Source of the DNA: FEN-1279 sp964400285
GTDB lineage: Bacteria; Bacteroidota; Ignavibacteria; Tepidaquicellales; Tepidaquicellaceae
Direction: 5' to 3'
NCBI GenBank assembly: GCA_964400285.1
Contig: CAYNTK010000007.1
Coordinates: forward strand, 69,454 to 133,453
DNA: 64,000 bases
Shown one piece after another: positions 47,699 through 56,988 of this stretch. The notes below the pieces were generated by a model that searched no databases, was not told the origin of the DNA, and saw nothing but the letters and a program-made list of their open reading frames with translations. Both the position numbers and the translations under genes were made by a program. Numbering within the stretch: position 1 is the stretch's first letter; each line of letters begins with the position of its first letter.

Positions 47699-48565
47699 TT
47701 ACCATTCCATACTATCTTCCAATTTTATTTCGTTTATATCATCTTCACTCAGTCCATGCCATCTACACCCTTTTTTAGAGCAAATATAAAAATCAATCAA
47801 TTTTGACCTTGCACTAATAGAAATTTTGGCAACTTGTGAGCCACAAACAGAACATTTCTTATTTGTATCCATAAGACTCATATCACAATGGTAGCATTTT
47901 AAATCACCAACTGGTTTGCCCTCGGTAAGAAATATAGTCGACTTGGATGAAAAAACATTAAGAAATGGACTCAACATAATAAATCCCATTTCATTTTTTT
48001 CATTCACAATCTTAAGTTTCAACATATCCTCTTCTATCAAACTGCGTTTACAATGAGGGCAATAAGAATGGAGAAAGGTCCCTGTCTCCAGTAGTTCGAG
48101 CTGTTCATCTTTTTCGGGCTCTTTTATTTCTAAAAATTCTCTTGTTTCTTCAGAGCTATCTTGTATATAACCGTATTCCTGATAAAATCTCGATAATGCA
48201 AGCGTTAAATCACTAAACTCTATAGTATGGTTTTTGCACCCTGCTCTTGTGCAAATACTGACTTTACCTTCAATATCGAGATTTAAAGTTATCATTGGTG
48301 CTTTACATAGTTTACACTCAATACTATAAGGCAATTTTGTGTTGCAGATTGGACAACTAAATTCTGCAATTTCTCCCTTTGGAGTGTCTATAGTGCATAT
48401 ATAATTATAGCTTCCGTATATCGAACTCAAATTTATTGCACCTTCTTTTCCGCCTATTCTAATTTTTAACTTTATACTTGGTTCGTTGTCTACAAGATGT
48501 TCCTCATCCATAAACGATGCACCACATATAGGGCATTTAACATTTAATGATACAAAATTAAACAT
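47699..48565 (-). CDS. Duplicated cysteine-rich zinc-ribbon protein, unknown function
   Basis: 288 residues, no signal peptide. Two halves have the same layout: a CPxC knuckle at the start, a beta-rich stretch, a second CxxC pair (CPICNTKLPYSIECKLC in the first half, CYHCDMSLMDTNKKCSVC in the second), then ICTRAGCKNH or ICSKKGCRWH. This gives about 16 cysteines and two histidines, enough for several zinc sites or ribbons. I do not recognise the family. GGAGG lies upstream of the start. It lies 118 bases before the NuoE-like gene on the same strand, so it could belong to the same unit and act in cofactor or complex assembly; this is inference. Confidence 0.65.
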   Translation of the reverse strand: MFNFVSLNVKCPICGASFMDEEHLVDNEPSIKLKIRIGGKEGAINLSSIYGSYNYICTIDTPKGEIAEFSCPICNTKLPYSIECKLCKAPMITLNLDIEGKVSICTRAGCKNHTIEFSDLTLALSRFYQEYGYIQDSSEETREFLEIKEPEKDEQLELLETGTFLHSYCPHCKRSLIEEDMLKLKIVNEKNEMGFIMLSPFLNVFSSKSTIFLTEGKPVGDLKCYHCDMSLMDTNKKCSVCGSQVAKISISARSKLIDFYICSKKGCRWHGLSEDDINEIKLEDSMEW

Positions 48566-48787
48566 ATTTAATCCTCCGTATTTGTAATTTCTTTATTAAG
48601 ATAAGATTTAAAAAAATATAATGCACAGGAATAAAACCTATCGTGAGTCATTATTTTATTAAAAGCAAATATAAATAAATTGAATATTATCTAATATGCA
48701 AAAAAGTATAAAAAGACTTAAATATCCAATTATAAAAAATTTTAAAAGCTAAATAAATATCAATTTACAGAAGTTTCTTAAAAATAT

Positions 48788-50269
48788 TCAATTCCCAAAG
48801 CAATACAGAAATCCATCTTTTGAAGCAATATAAACTTTTCTATCATATACTATTGGTGTTGCTTCAAAAATATAAGCTTTTTTATCCAATAAAATAAATT
48901 CATAATTATCATTAAATTTAAAAATATAAATTCCTCCATATCCTGCTGCAATTAATTTATCTTTGAAAATTATAGGAGTTGAAATCGAAGAACCAATTTT
49001 GTATTTGAAAATTAATTTAGGTGTATTTACCGTTGTCTTACTATCAAAACTTTTTACAGTTCCGCTAATTGATTTATAATCTACAACATATAAATATCCA
49101 TCTATTCCAATAAAAGCCGCAAGCGATTTTTGTTCGGGTGATTTATATTTATCGTTTATACAGGCACTACCTATTATACCACCTTCCCAATCGAGAAAAT
49201 GAAGATTATTTACAGGAAAATACCATTCGACAGCTTCATTCTGCTCTTTTCTTGAATTCAATTTCAGCATTCCGCCTTTCCCGGCTATAAACTGTTTTTC
49301 GACTGGAACCAGTATACAACTATCTTCCGTAATCACACAAGAACCATTTAAATCAGAACCTATATAAAATTCCCAATCGATTTCCCCCTCATCTATATTA
49401 TATCCATATACATATCCCGAACCCGCTGCAATATATATTTTTCTTCCAAGAAGTGATGGTGAGGATTCAGTTATGATATTACACCCCCTTCGGGATACAT
49501 CTTGCTGACTGTATAATTTTAATTCATTATAAATTTCCGGTTCATAAAAATTTGTATTTTTCGAAGCATAATTGTCATTTGGATTAAATACTTTGAATAA
49601 TCCATTTTCAAATCCAATATAAGCTGTATCATTCACAATCAAAGCAGAGCCATCGACATCGCGACTGCAACTCGGAGTTTTTTCAACCTTCATTCTGAAA
49701 AGTTCTTCTCCTGAAATCACAGATACACATCTGTAATTATACATTGAATAAGCGTTCTGCCTGCTTCCTTGTAATATAACTAATTTTGTTTCTTCCCTAT
49801 CGGAATTATTATTAAGCCACAATGTTCCCGTTCCTTTTATTGCATCATCGAATCTGTATTTCCAGATTACTTCACCTGTTTCGGCATCTATTTTTCTTAA
49901 GTGATAATCATAAGAACCTTGAATTAGATACAATTCTCCTTTTTCCCGAAAAAGAAGTGGCTGTCCTGTCCAGCCCGCACCATATCTTATATTCGAGCCG
50001 TTATCGTTTCGTGGCATATGAGATGTCGCCCTGCCAAGCCAGCATTTCCAGACTAAATCGAGTGACGATGGAGACTCTTCTCCATAGTAACATCTTTTTT
50101 CGTCACCAAGAAAAGACGCAACGATTATTTCATAATCCGGATTTTGAATCACAGTGTCTTCTATAATTTGGAGTGTAGTATCTACCTTTTCAACTTGTTT
50201 AACCTCTTCTTTACAGGAAAAGAAAAAGAAAAGAAATAATATTATTGTAATATAATTTTTATTTAGCAA
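48788..50269 (-). CDS. PQQ-like beta-propeller lipoprotein
   Basis: 493 residues. A lipoprotein signal (ILFLFFFFSC, Cys about 19) is followed by repeated blades such as YLIQGSYDYHLRKIDAETGEVIWKY, IYIAAGSGYVYGYNIDEGEIDWEF and KVYIASKDGFLYCFGN, each with the alternating strands of a PQQ/BamB-like propeller. It lacks the catalytic residues I would expect in a quinoprotein dehydrogenase, so a binding or scaffold role is more likely. The start is TTG, one base after the xdhB stop, with no ATG available in the signal segment. It is therefore probably translated from the xdh transcript. Confidence 0.72.
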   Translation of the reverse strand: MLNKNYITIILFLFFFFSCKEEVKQVEKVDTTLQIIEDTVIQNPDYEIIVASFLGDEKRCYYGEESPSSLDLVWKCWLGRATSHMPRNDNGSNIRYGAGWTGQPLLFREKGELYLIQGSYDYHLRKIDAETGEVIWKYRFDDAIKGTGTLWLNNNSDREETKLVILQGSRQNAYSMYNYRCVSVISGEELFRMKVEKTPSCSRDVDGSALIVNDTAYIGFENGLFKVFNPNDNYASKNTNFYEPEIYNELKLYSQQDVSRRGCNIITESSPSLLGRKIYIAAGSGYVYGYNIDEGEIDWEFYIGSDLNGSCVITEDSCILVPVEKQFIAGKGGMLKLNSRKEQNEAVEWYFPVNNLHFLDWEGGIIGSACINDKYKSPEQKSLAAFIGIDGYLYVVDYKSISGTVKSFDSKTTVNTPKLIFKYKIGSSISTPIIFKDKLIAAGYGGIYIFKFNDNYEFILLDKKAYIFEATPIVYDRKVYIASKDGFLYCFGN

Positions 50270-50270
50270 A

Positions 50271-52553
50271 TTATTTTTGTCTTTTCAATTTTTCCAACGA
50301 TAACACTATTAATTCATTCGTAGCGGGTAACGAAAACTCGGGCTCGATTTCGTGATTTCCGACTGAAGAAATTGCATCTTTAATTGCAAGCCATACCGAG
50401 AAAGCAAGCATAAGCGGCGGCTCACCGACTGCCTTGCTGTTCCTGATTGTATTCGGATTGGGGTAACCTTTTAGAAATTCAATTCTGAAATCCAAAGGTA
50501 TATCCTGAATTGTCGGAATTTTATATGTATCGGGAGAATGGTTTAAAAGATTTCCTTTTTCGTCCCACTTTATATCTTCTGTAGTGCACCAGCCGACTCC
50601 CTGAATAAATCCGCCAACAATCTGGCCTTTGTCTATTTCTTCGTTAAGAGAATTGCCAACATCGTGAAGTATATCGCTTCTTAAAATTTTATGATAACCC
50701 GTTAATGTATCGACAACAACTTCCGATACTGCCATCCCGAAAGCATAGTAATGAAAAGGACGACCAATACCTTTTTCTCTATCGAACCATATATCGGGAG
50801 TCTTATAAAAACCGGTCGCACTTAAACTGACCTGATTCAAATAAGCGGAAGAAATGAGCTCTTTAAATGTAATTTTATTGTAAGGATTATTTTTATCGTA
50901 AACCAAATTATTTTCGAATATAATATTTTCCGGTTTTGATTTTCCGTCAAGCAAATTAACCGCAACAACAGATAATCTTTCCTTCAATTTATCGATTGCA
51001 TTTTTCACTGCAAATCCGTTCATATCACTTCCCGAAGATGCGGCAGTAGCAGAAGTGTTCGGAATTTTGGAAGTATTGGTTGCATTCACAATAATATATT
51101 CAAGACTGATTCCGAGTTCAGCCGATGCTATGCCGAGAATTTTCGTATATAAACCCTGTCCCATTTCCGTTCCACCGTGATTTACAAGCACCGAACCGTC
51201 TCTATAAATATTCACGAGTGCACCTGCCTGATTAAGAAATGAAGTTGTAAAAGAAATTCCGAATTTAACTGGAGTGATTGCAAGTCCTCTTTTTTCAAAT
51301 TCATTTTTAGAATTGAATTTATTTATTTCTTCTCTTCTTTTTTTATAATCGGAAGATTTTATCAATCTATCATAAATAATTTGCAGCCTGTTATTTTCTA
51401 CTTCTTCATTGTAATGAGTGATATTATTCTTTTCTGTTTGATAGAAATTTTTAAATCTGATTTCCGATGCATCCTTTTTAAGAAATCTTGCTATTCTATC
51501 AATCACTGTTTCGATTACAGCTATCCCTTGCGGACCACCAAATCCTCGTAAAGCCGTATTTGACGGTAAATTTGTCTTATATGCTTTTCCAATTACCTTC
51601 ATATTAGGAATATAATATGAATTATCTGCATGTAACATTGCACGCTCTAAGATTGCCATAGATAAATCCGTTGCCGCACCTGCATCACTATTCAACTCAA
51701 CCGAATAAGCATTGATAATTCCTTCATCATCGAATCCAACTTCATACTTAGATAGAAATCTGTGACGCTTTCCCGTCATAATCTGGTCATCATCCCTGAA
51801 AAGATGAATCTTAACAGGTTTTTTTGTCGCATTACAAAGTAGTGCACACCAAGCTGAAACGTGATTTGCCTGTGTCTCTTTACCACCAAAACCACCTCCA
51901 ATCCTTCTCACTTCTACTTCAACCTCATTCGATTTTATTCCAAGCACTTCAGCAATAATAACTTGTGTCTCACTCGGATGTTGTGTCGAACTATATGCTT
52001 TAATATTTCTATCTTCACCGGGAATACAGATACAGCTCTGCGTTTCCAGGTACCAGTGCTCTTGCGCCCCTGTCTTTAATATACCTCTGATTTTATATTT
52101 TGAATTTTTTAATACTGAATCCACGTCGCCTCTTTCGATTTTTCTTTGCGGTGCAATTAAATTATTTTTCTTAATTGCAAATTCCAAATCGAGTATTGCA
52201 TCGAGAGGTTCATATTTAATTTCAATTAATTTTTCCGCTTCTATCGCAGTATCTTTATCCTTTGCTGCAATCAGAAATATAGCCTGACCAATAAACGTAA
52301 CTTCTTTTTCTGCCAAACATAATTCATCTTTAATTACAGGTCCCATCTGGTTTTCACCGGGAATATCTTTATAAGAAAGAACAGCATAAACACCCGGTAA
52401 TGATTTTGCTTTATCGATGTTTGTACTTATTATTCTTGCGTGAGCATATTTACTGTAAACTATGTGACCGAAAAGAATCTCTTTTCCAAAATCCATATCG
52501 TTCACAAATAATGCTTCACCTGTTACGTGTTTTATCGCACTTTCGTGAATCAT
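50271..52553 (-). CDS. xdhB: Xanthine dehydrogenase, molybdopterin-binding subunit
   Basis: 760 residues. Binds Mo-cofactor and hydroxylates xanthine/hypoxanthine-type purines. Key segments: GGGFGGKETQ (219-228), ALRGFGGPQG with the substrate-binding Arg (336), GTEMGQGLYTK, and the C-terminal VGEPPLMLAFSVW with the catalytic Glu. The CoxL-type CO dehydrogenase active-site loop is absent, supporting a purine enzyme. The matching small subunit lies upstream but is separated by a short unrelated gene and repeats. Cytosolic. Maturation factors for the Mo-cofactor are not in the window. Confidence 0.92.
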   Translation of the reverse strand: MIHESAIKHVTGEALFVNDMDFGKEILFGHIVYSKYAHARIISTNIDKAKSLPGVYAVLSYKDIPGENQMGPVIKDELCLAEKEVTFIGQAIFLIAAKDKDTAIEAEKLIEIKYEPLDAILDLEFAIKKNNLIAPQRKIERGDVDSVLKNSKYKIRGILKTGAQEHWYLETQSCICIPGEDRNIKAYSSTQHPSETQVIIAEVLGIKSNEVEVEVRRIGGGFGGKETQANHVSAWCALLCNATKKPVKIHLFRDDDQIMTGKRHRFLSKYEVGFDDEGIINAYSVELNSDAGAATDLSMAILERAMLHADNSYYIPNMKVIGKAYKTNLPSNTALRGFGGPQGIAVIETVIDRIARFLKKDASEIRFKNFYQTEKNNITHYNEEVENNRLQIIYDRLIKSSDYKKRREEINKFNSKNEFEKRGLAITPVKFGISFTTSFLNQAGALVNIYRDGSVLVNHGGTEMGQGLYTKILGIASAELGISLEYIIVNATNTSKIPNTSATAASSGSDMNGFAVKNAIDKLKERLSVVAVNLLDGKSKPENIIFENNLVYDKNNPYNKITFKELISSAYLNQVSLSATGFYKTPDIWFDREKGIGRPFHYYAFGMAVSEVVVDTLTGYHKILRSDILHDVGNSLNEEIDKGQIVGGFIQGVGWCTTEDIKWDEKGNLLNHSPDTYKIPTIQDIPLDFRIEFLKGYPNPNTIRNSKAVGEPPLMLAFSVWLAIKDAISSVGNHEIEPEFSLPATNELIVLSLEKLKRQK

Positions 52554-52610
52554 CTACTTAACTTTTTATAAATTTTCAATAAAATATATTTATACAATCT
52601 TATAATCTCT

Positions 52611-52698
52611 AAATTCTAATATCGAAATTTTAAACAAATTCTAATATCTAAATTACAAATTTTATCCTGTTTTAATAAATCCTTAAAATTCTAATATC
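52611..52698. repeat. AT-rich repeat block, left of the four-helix-bundle gene
   Basis: Three copies of AAATTCTAATATC start at 52611, 52636 and 52686, spaced 25 and 50 bases apart, each followed by a (G/T/A)AAATT-like extension. The third copy forms the 3' end of the four-helix-bundle reading frame. One copy (CTAATATCTAAATT, 52641-52654) is the exact inverse of a segment on the right side of that gene. Confidence 0.75.
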
Positions 52699-52976
52699 AA
52701 AATTTTGTAGCACTTTGTTTTATTTAGTAATTTTAACCAATATCTTGTTCCCTTTGCCTCTTTCTTTGAAATCTTGATTCGCATAGAAAAATCTTTCTTA
52801 CCAAGTGACTCATTTGCCTCAATATAATTCGCACCAATCGAACCTTCAGAACGAATGAGTTGCTTTGAAATTTCTGTGTTAGATAAATTTCTTTCAAGTT
52901 TGTTAACAAATTCAATAATGTTCTTTGTAAATTCAAATGTTCTTTCCTCTAAATCGTATATTCTTTTATTATCCAT
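52683..52976 (-). CDS. Four-helix-bundle protein (S23/IVP type), shortened
   Basis: 97 residues, resembling the proteins encoded in 23S rRNA intervening sequences and their orphan relatives, whose function is unknown; Avd of diversity-generating retroelements has the same fold. Signatures: RIYDLEERTFEFTKNIIEFV, QLIRSEGSIGANYIEANES and MRIKISKKEAKGTRYWLKLL. Relatives run to about 115-130 residues with a fourth helix; here the frame leaves the family after KLLNKTK and ends inside a repeat copy (KILILEF), so the C-terminus seems to have been replaced. It sits between xdhA and xdhB, with inverted repeats on both sides, as if it had been inserted there. Confidence 0.75.
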   Translation of the reverse strand: MDNKRIYDLEERTFEFTKNIIEFVNKLERNLSNTEISKQLIRSEGSIGANYIEANESLGKKDFSMRIKISKKEAKGTRYWLKLLNKTKCYKILILEF

Positions 52977-53061
52977 TTAATAAATTTGCATATTTTTTGT
53001 TTTTAAATTGTTTTTTTTCGTATTTGTTTTATACTTTATTTGCTCTTCCTTGACTTTTCTT

Positions 53062-53108
53062 TTAGAATTTAATATTTAGAATTTAGATATTAGTATTTAG
53101 TATTTTAG
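53062..53108. repeat. AT-rich repeat block, right of the four-helix-bundle gene
   Basis: Tandem-like variants of TTTAGAATTTA and TTTAGATATTAG. AATTTAGATATTAG (53080-53093) is the reverse complement of a 14-base segment at 52641-52654. The block overlaps the last codons of xdhA (ending KILNTNI). Confidence 0.7.
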
Positions 53109-54546
53109 TTTCTATATAAAATTTCATTAAAAGATTCTTTGCCATTACTTTTCTAAACTCCGACGAGGCTCTTGCATCTGATATCGGGGTAAACTCATTA
53201 AACACTTCTTTCATAGCAGATTCGACATTTTCCCTGTTCCATTTTTTTCCGGTTAAAAACTTTTCTGTGTTAAATGCTCGTTTTGGAATTTCAGCCATTC
53301 CGCCATAAGCAAGTATAATCTCTTTTACGACACCTTTTTCAAGTTCAAGCCTTGCCGATAAACTAACCGTAGAAATATCGAGGTCTTTTCTTTTTGAAAC
53401 CTTAAAAGATTTTACAAAAACATTTTTCTCGGGTTTGGGAATATATATCGAAGTAATCAATTCATCGGGTTTTAAATCTGTTTTTCTGTAACCTTTTATG
53501 AAATCTTCTATGTCAAGTTCTCTTTCCTTTGTACTGCTTTGTAAAATAACTTTTGTTTTATATGCCATAAAAGTAGGGAGTGTATCACCTATAGGTGAGG
53601 CAGAGCCTACGTTTCCACCTATAGTGGCAATATTCCTGATTTGCAACGAACCAAATACTTTTAAAATATTATAAAGTGCAGAAAATTTTCTATCACACAA
53701 CGTCTTAAAATCTTCCAGATTCATTCCCGCACCAAAATAAAATCCATTTTCTTCTTCGTCATAAATTTTTAGCTCTTCAACTCCCGATAAATCTAAAATT
53801 TCCGAAAGTAGTTCGTTCTTTTTCGTCTGTTTTAATGCAATGTCGGTTGCACCATTTATCACAATTGCATTTTTATAATGCTTCCTTAACATTAATGCAT
53901 CATCGAGAGTAAACGGACGAAAGTATGTTTGTTTCTTGGTTTGAATTTTTATTACTGTTTTGTCTTTATCGATTTCTTTTAGCGTCTTATTTGTTTTGTC
54001 TTCTTTTTCTGAAAAATGGTCTACACCGTTTTTATTACAGGCATCAAAAGCTGCCTCAAGTATTGATTTATAACCAGTGCAACGGCAAAGATTTCCGCTA
54101 AGAGAATTTTCAATTATTTCACGAGAAGGATTATTATGATTTTTATAGAGAGCAAAAAGCGACATAATAAATCCAGGCGTGCAGTATCCGCATTGAGTCC
54201 CAAAAGCATTTACCATTGCTTCTTGTACGGGATGTAGAATAACTTTATCATTTTTTCTTTGAGATAGATTTTCCACAGTAATAACCTGTTTACCATGAAT
54301 CATCGGCAGGAAAAGAAGGCAGGAATCTACCGCTTTGTATTTCAATTTACTGTTCTGACCTCTTTCAGCTAATACAACTGTGCATGCCCCACAATCACCC
54401 TCTCCACAACCCTCTTTTACACCTTTGTGATTACTTAAGCTTCTTAGGTAATTTAAAACTGTTGTAGTAGGTTTTAAATTTTCTTCTTTCGAAAAATCAA
54501 TTTCAACAATATTATCATCGAGCAGAAATTTAATTGTATTATTCAT
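53083..54546 (-). CDS. xdhA: Xanthine dehydrogenase, FeS/FAD subunit
   Basis: 487 residues. Two 2Fe-2S domains (CGEGDCGACTVV and CGYCTPGFIMS ... CRCTGYKSI) are followed by a FAD domain from about 210, with INGATDIALKQT, IRNIATIGGNVGSASPIGDTLP and a CO-dehydrogenase-flavoprotein-like C-terminal part. It passes electrons from the Mo subunit to NAD+ or another acceptor. Its last codons lie inside the repeat block, so the native C-terminus may have been altered. The large subunit follows 529 bases later, after the four-helix-bundle gene. The MFS carrier gene ends 36 bases upstream. Confidence 0.92.
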   Translation of the reverse strand: MNNTIKFLLDDNIVEIDFSKEENLKPTTTVLNYLRSLSNHKGVKEGCGEGDCGACTVVLAERGQNSKLKYKAVDSCLLFLPMIHGKQVITVENLSQRKNDKVILHPVQEAMVNAFGTQCGYCTPGFIMSLFALYKNHNNPSREIIENSLSGNLCRCTGYKSILEAAFDACNKNGVDHFSEKEDKTNKTLKEIDKDKTVIKIQTKKQTYFRPFTLDDALMLRKHYKNAIVINGATDIALKQTKKNELLSEILDLSGVEELKIYDEEENGFYFGAGMNLEDFKTLCDRKFSALYNILKVFGSLQIRNIATIGGNVGSASPIGDTLPTFMAYKTKVILQSSTKERELDIEDFIKGYRKTDLKPDELITSIYIPKPEKNVFVKSFKVSKRKDLDISTVSLSARLELEKGVVKEIILAYGGMAEIPKRAFNTEKFLTGKKWNRENVESAMKEVFNEFTPISDARASSEFRKVMAKNLLMKFYIETKILNTNI

Positions 54547-54582
54547 ACTGAAATAACTATCAAAAATTAAAAATTTATATCT

Positions 54583-55863
54583 TCAATTATCGAATTTTAG
54601 CACCGTAACTTTCTTTCCCTTTGTTTCGGGAAAAGTCCATATCCACAAACCCGTAAGCAATGCAAATATTACCGCTATGGAAATTCCACCACCCAGTCCA
54701 TAACTCGACGCCACAACTGCAATGATTACCGGAGTGAAAAACTGAACTCCGCGTGCAAGGTTAAAAGCCGTTCCCATCGCAGTCCCGCGAATTTTAGTAG
54801 GAAAGAGTTCGGAAAAGAGAGGACCATACCCACCAAACATCCCGGTTCCAAATCCTACAAGAAACATACATATTAAAATTAATTCATTATTAATTGCTAT
54901 TACACTCCACAAAGTTGTAATCATAACTAACCCGAATGCCATAATTACGGAATAAATCGTATATGCAGGTCTGCGTCCGAGTTTATCCGCAACGAATCCG
55001 AATGTAAAATATCCAAGAAAACCTCCGGTTTGAGTAAAGAGCATAAAAAGTGCGGATTTAGCCATCGAAAACTCCCTTTGCTGATGAAGATATCCCGGCA
55101 TCCACGAATATGTAAACCAGTAAGCCGACATATCAAAAATTGCAAGAACTAATGCAAGAATAAAATATTTTCTGTTTTCAGGTTCAAATAATGCTAATAA
55201 TTTATTTTTATTTTCCTTTGATATTTCTTCTCTGGATAATTGCCCTAAATCAATTAACTTTTTCCTCTCTTCCCATATATCCGATTCGGGAAGTTTTTTT
55301 CGGATATAAATTACAATTATAGCAGGTAATATCGAAACGAAGAAACACATTCTCCATCCTATTTCCGGAGCAATGTAACCTCCGACCAATGTAGCAAGTG
55401 CAATTCCGATAGGTGCTCCGGTTTGCATAAATGCCCCGTATCTACCGCGAACCTTTGCAGGAAATGTTTCACCTATATAGGTCTGTCCTGTCCCCCATTC
55501 GCCACCTACACCAAGACCGGTTATTATTCTGAAAAGAAGCAAGAGTTCGATATTAAAAGAAAAACCGCTTAAAAATGTTCCTATGCTGTAAGTAATTATA
55601 GTCCATTGCAACACTCTTTTTCTACCAAACCTATCGGAAAGAAATCCAAATATTATTCCTCCGACCGCAGTAGCGGCAAGGCTTGCACCGAGAACAAACG
55701 AGATTTCCACATCGGAAAAATTAAGTTCGTGTTTTATTGGAATCATTAGGAAAGTATAGAGAATTAAATCATAAAAATCAAAAACCCATCCCGCCCAGCT
55801 AAGAAATAATATTTTGAAGTGCTCCTTAGTTGGCTTTTCATATTGGTTTAGAAGTTTAGGCAT
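54583..55863 (-). CDS. MFS transporter, metabolite:proton symporter type
   Basis: 426 residues, 12 hydrophobic segments. The loop 2-3 signature GFLSDRFGRKRV, the helix 4-5 region GLGVGGEWGTGQTYIGE and the second-half FGFVADKLGRRP place it in the sugar/organic-acid symporter branch of the major facilitator superfamily, inner membrane. Substrate is unknown; its position directly before the xanthine dehydrogenase genes (36 bases) makes uptake of a purine or related compound the leading guess. Confidence 0.85.
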   Translation of the reverse strand: MPKLLNQYEKPTKEHFKILFLSWAGWVFDFYDLILYTFLMIPIKHELNFSDVEISFVLGASLAATAVGGIIFGFLSDRFGRKRVLQWTIITYSIGTFLSGFSFNIELLLLFRIITGLGVGGEWGTGQTYIGETFPAKVRGRYGAFMQTGAPIGIALATLVGGYIAPEIGWRMCFFVSILPAIIVIYIRKKLPESDIWEERKKLIDLGQLSREEISKENKNKLLALFEPENRKYFILALVLAIFDMSAYWFTYSWMPGYLHQQREFSMAKSALFMLFTQTGGFLGYFTFGFVADKLGRRPAYTIYSVIMAFGLVMITTLWSVIAINNELILICMFLVGFGTGMFGGYGPLFSELFPTKIRGTAMGTAFNLARGVQFFTPVIIAVVASSYGLGGGISIAVIFALLTGLWIWTFPETKGKKVTVLKFDN

Positions 55864-55933
55864 ATGTATTTGAATTTATATTTGTTCGATATATCCGTTT
55901 CTACACTAACGTAGTAGCGAGAAAAACAATTTT

Positions 55934-56983
55934 CTATTTTCTATTTTCCATTTTCTTTCCCACCAGAAAACAAGAAACGTAATGTTCATCTTTCTTCAAT
56001 TCAAGTAGTGGAGTCTGTTCAGCACACTCCGGTTTTGCAATCGGGCATCGTGTTCTGAATCCGCATCCGCTCGGTTTATTCAGCGGAGTCGGAATGTCGC
56101 CTTTTAAAATTATCCTCTCTCGATTCTCATTCCCGGATACCCCCTGCATGGAAACGCCTACCATCGGCAACGGCACGGCTGATAGGAGTGCTTTGCTATA
56201 CGGATGCAGTGGGTTATGATACACTTCACCCGACAAACCCTTTTCTACTATTTTGCCAAGATACATCACAGCTATACGTGAACTGATATGCTCCACAACT
56301 GATAAATCGTGTGCTATGAATAAAATACTTAAATCGAATTCGGATTGAAGCTCCTGCAATAAATTAATAACCTGTGCCTGTATAGATACATCCAGTGCGG
56401 AAACTGGCTCGTCTGCAATAATCAATTTCGGATTTGTGGCAAGTGCACGTGCTATACCAACTCTCTGCCTTTGTCCCCCGGAAAATTCATGCGGATATCT
56501 TTTAGCTTGTTCAGCCTGCATACCTACTTTCTCGAGTAGGTAAGAAACTCGCTCGGCTCTTTCTCTTTTGGTTATATTCGTATGATATATAAGAGGCTCC
56601 TCTATAATTTGCCCTACCGACATACGTGGATTCAGTGAAGAATACGGGTCCTGAAAAACTATTTGTATATATCCCCTGTATTTTCGGAGTTCTTTATTAC
56701 TTAATTTTAAAATATCAATTTCACCATCTTCGGTTTTTATTAAAATTTCTCCGGATATATTTACATCGTGAGTATTAAACTTTAATAGCTTTATAATCGC
56801 TTTTCCAATCGTAGATTTTCCGCAACCCGATTCACCTACCAATCCTAACGTTTCGCCTTTTTTAATTTCAAGATTGATACTATCTACAGCAATTAAATCA
56901 GTAACTTTTCTTTTGAAAAATCCTTTTGTAATCGGAAATTTCACACTGAGATTTTTTATTTCGAGTATATTATCTTGATTCAT
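55934..56983 (-). CDS. Oligopeptide ABC transporter ATPase (OppF type)
   Basis: 349 residues from the ATG at 56983 (MNQDNILEIKNL); an ATG seven codons upstream (57004) would overlap the OppD-type gene by 16 bases and is the alternative. Walker A GESGCGKST, Q-loop VFQDPYSSLNP, signature FSGGQRQRVGIARAL and Walker B LIIADEPVSALD are intact. The C-terminal CGFRTRCPIAKPEC segment is the OppF/DppF cysteine motif for a 4Fe-4S cluster. Energises the peptide importer encoded upstream. Confidence 0.92.
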   Translation of the reverse strand: MNQDNILEIKNLSVKFPITKGFFKRKVTDLIAVDSINLEIKKGETLGLVGESGCGKSTIGKAIIKLLKFNTHDVNISGEILIKTEDGEIDILKLSNKELRKYRGYIQIVFQDPYSSLNPRMSVGQIIEEPLIYHTNITKRERAERVSYLLEKVGMQAEQAKRYPHEFSGGQRQRVGIARALATNPKLIIADEPVSALDVSIQAQVINLLQELQSEFDLSILFIAHDLSVVEHISSRIAVMYLGKIVEKGLSGEVYHNPLHPYSKALLSAVPLPMVGVSMQGVSGNENRERIILKGDIPTPLNKPSGCGFRTRCPIAKPECAEQTPLLELKKDEHYVSCFLVGKKMENRK

Positions 56984-56988
56984 AAAAT

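Noticed and set aside
50271..52553. Aerobic CO dehydrogenase large subunit (CoxL)
   Set aside because: The CoxL active-site loop is absent and ALRGFGGPQG is the purine-hydroxylase form.
52611..53108. CRISPR array
   Set aside because: Units are too short and AT-rich, spacers are not of constant size, and no cas gene is near.
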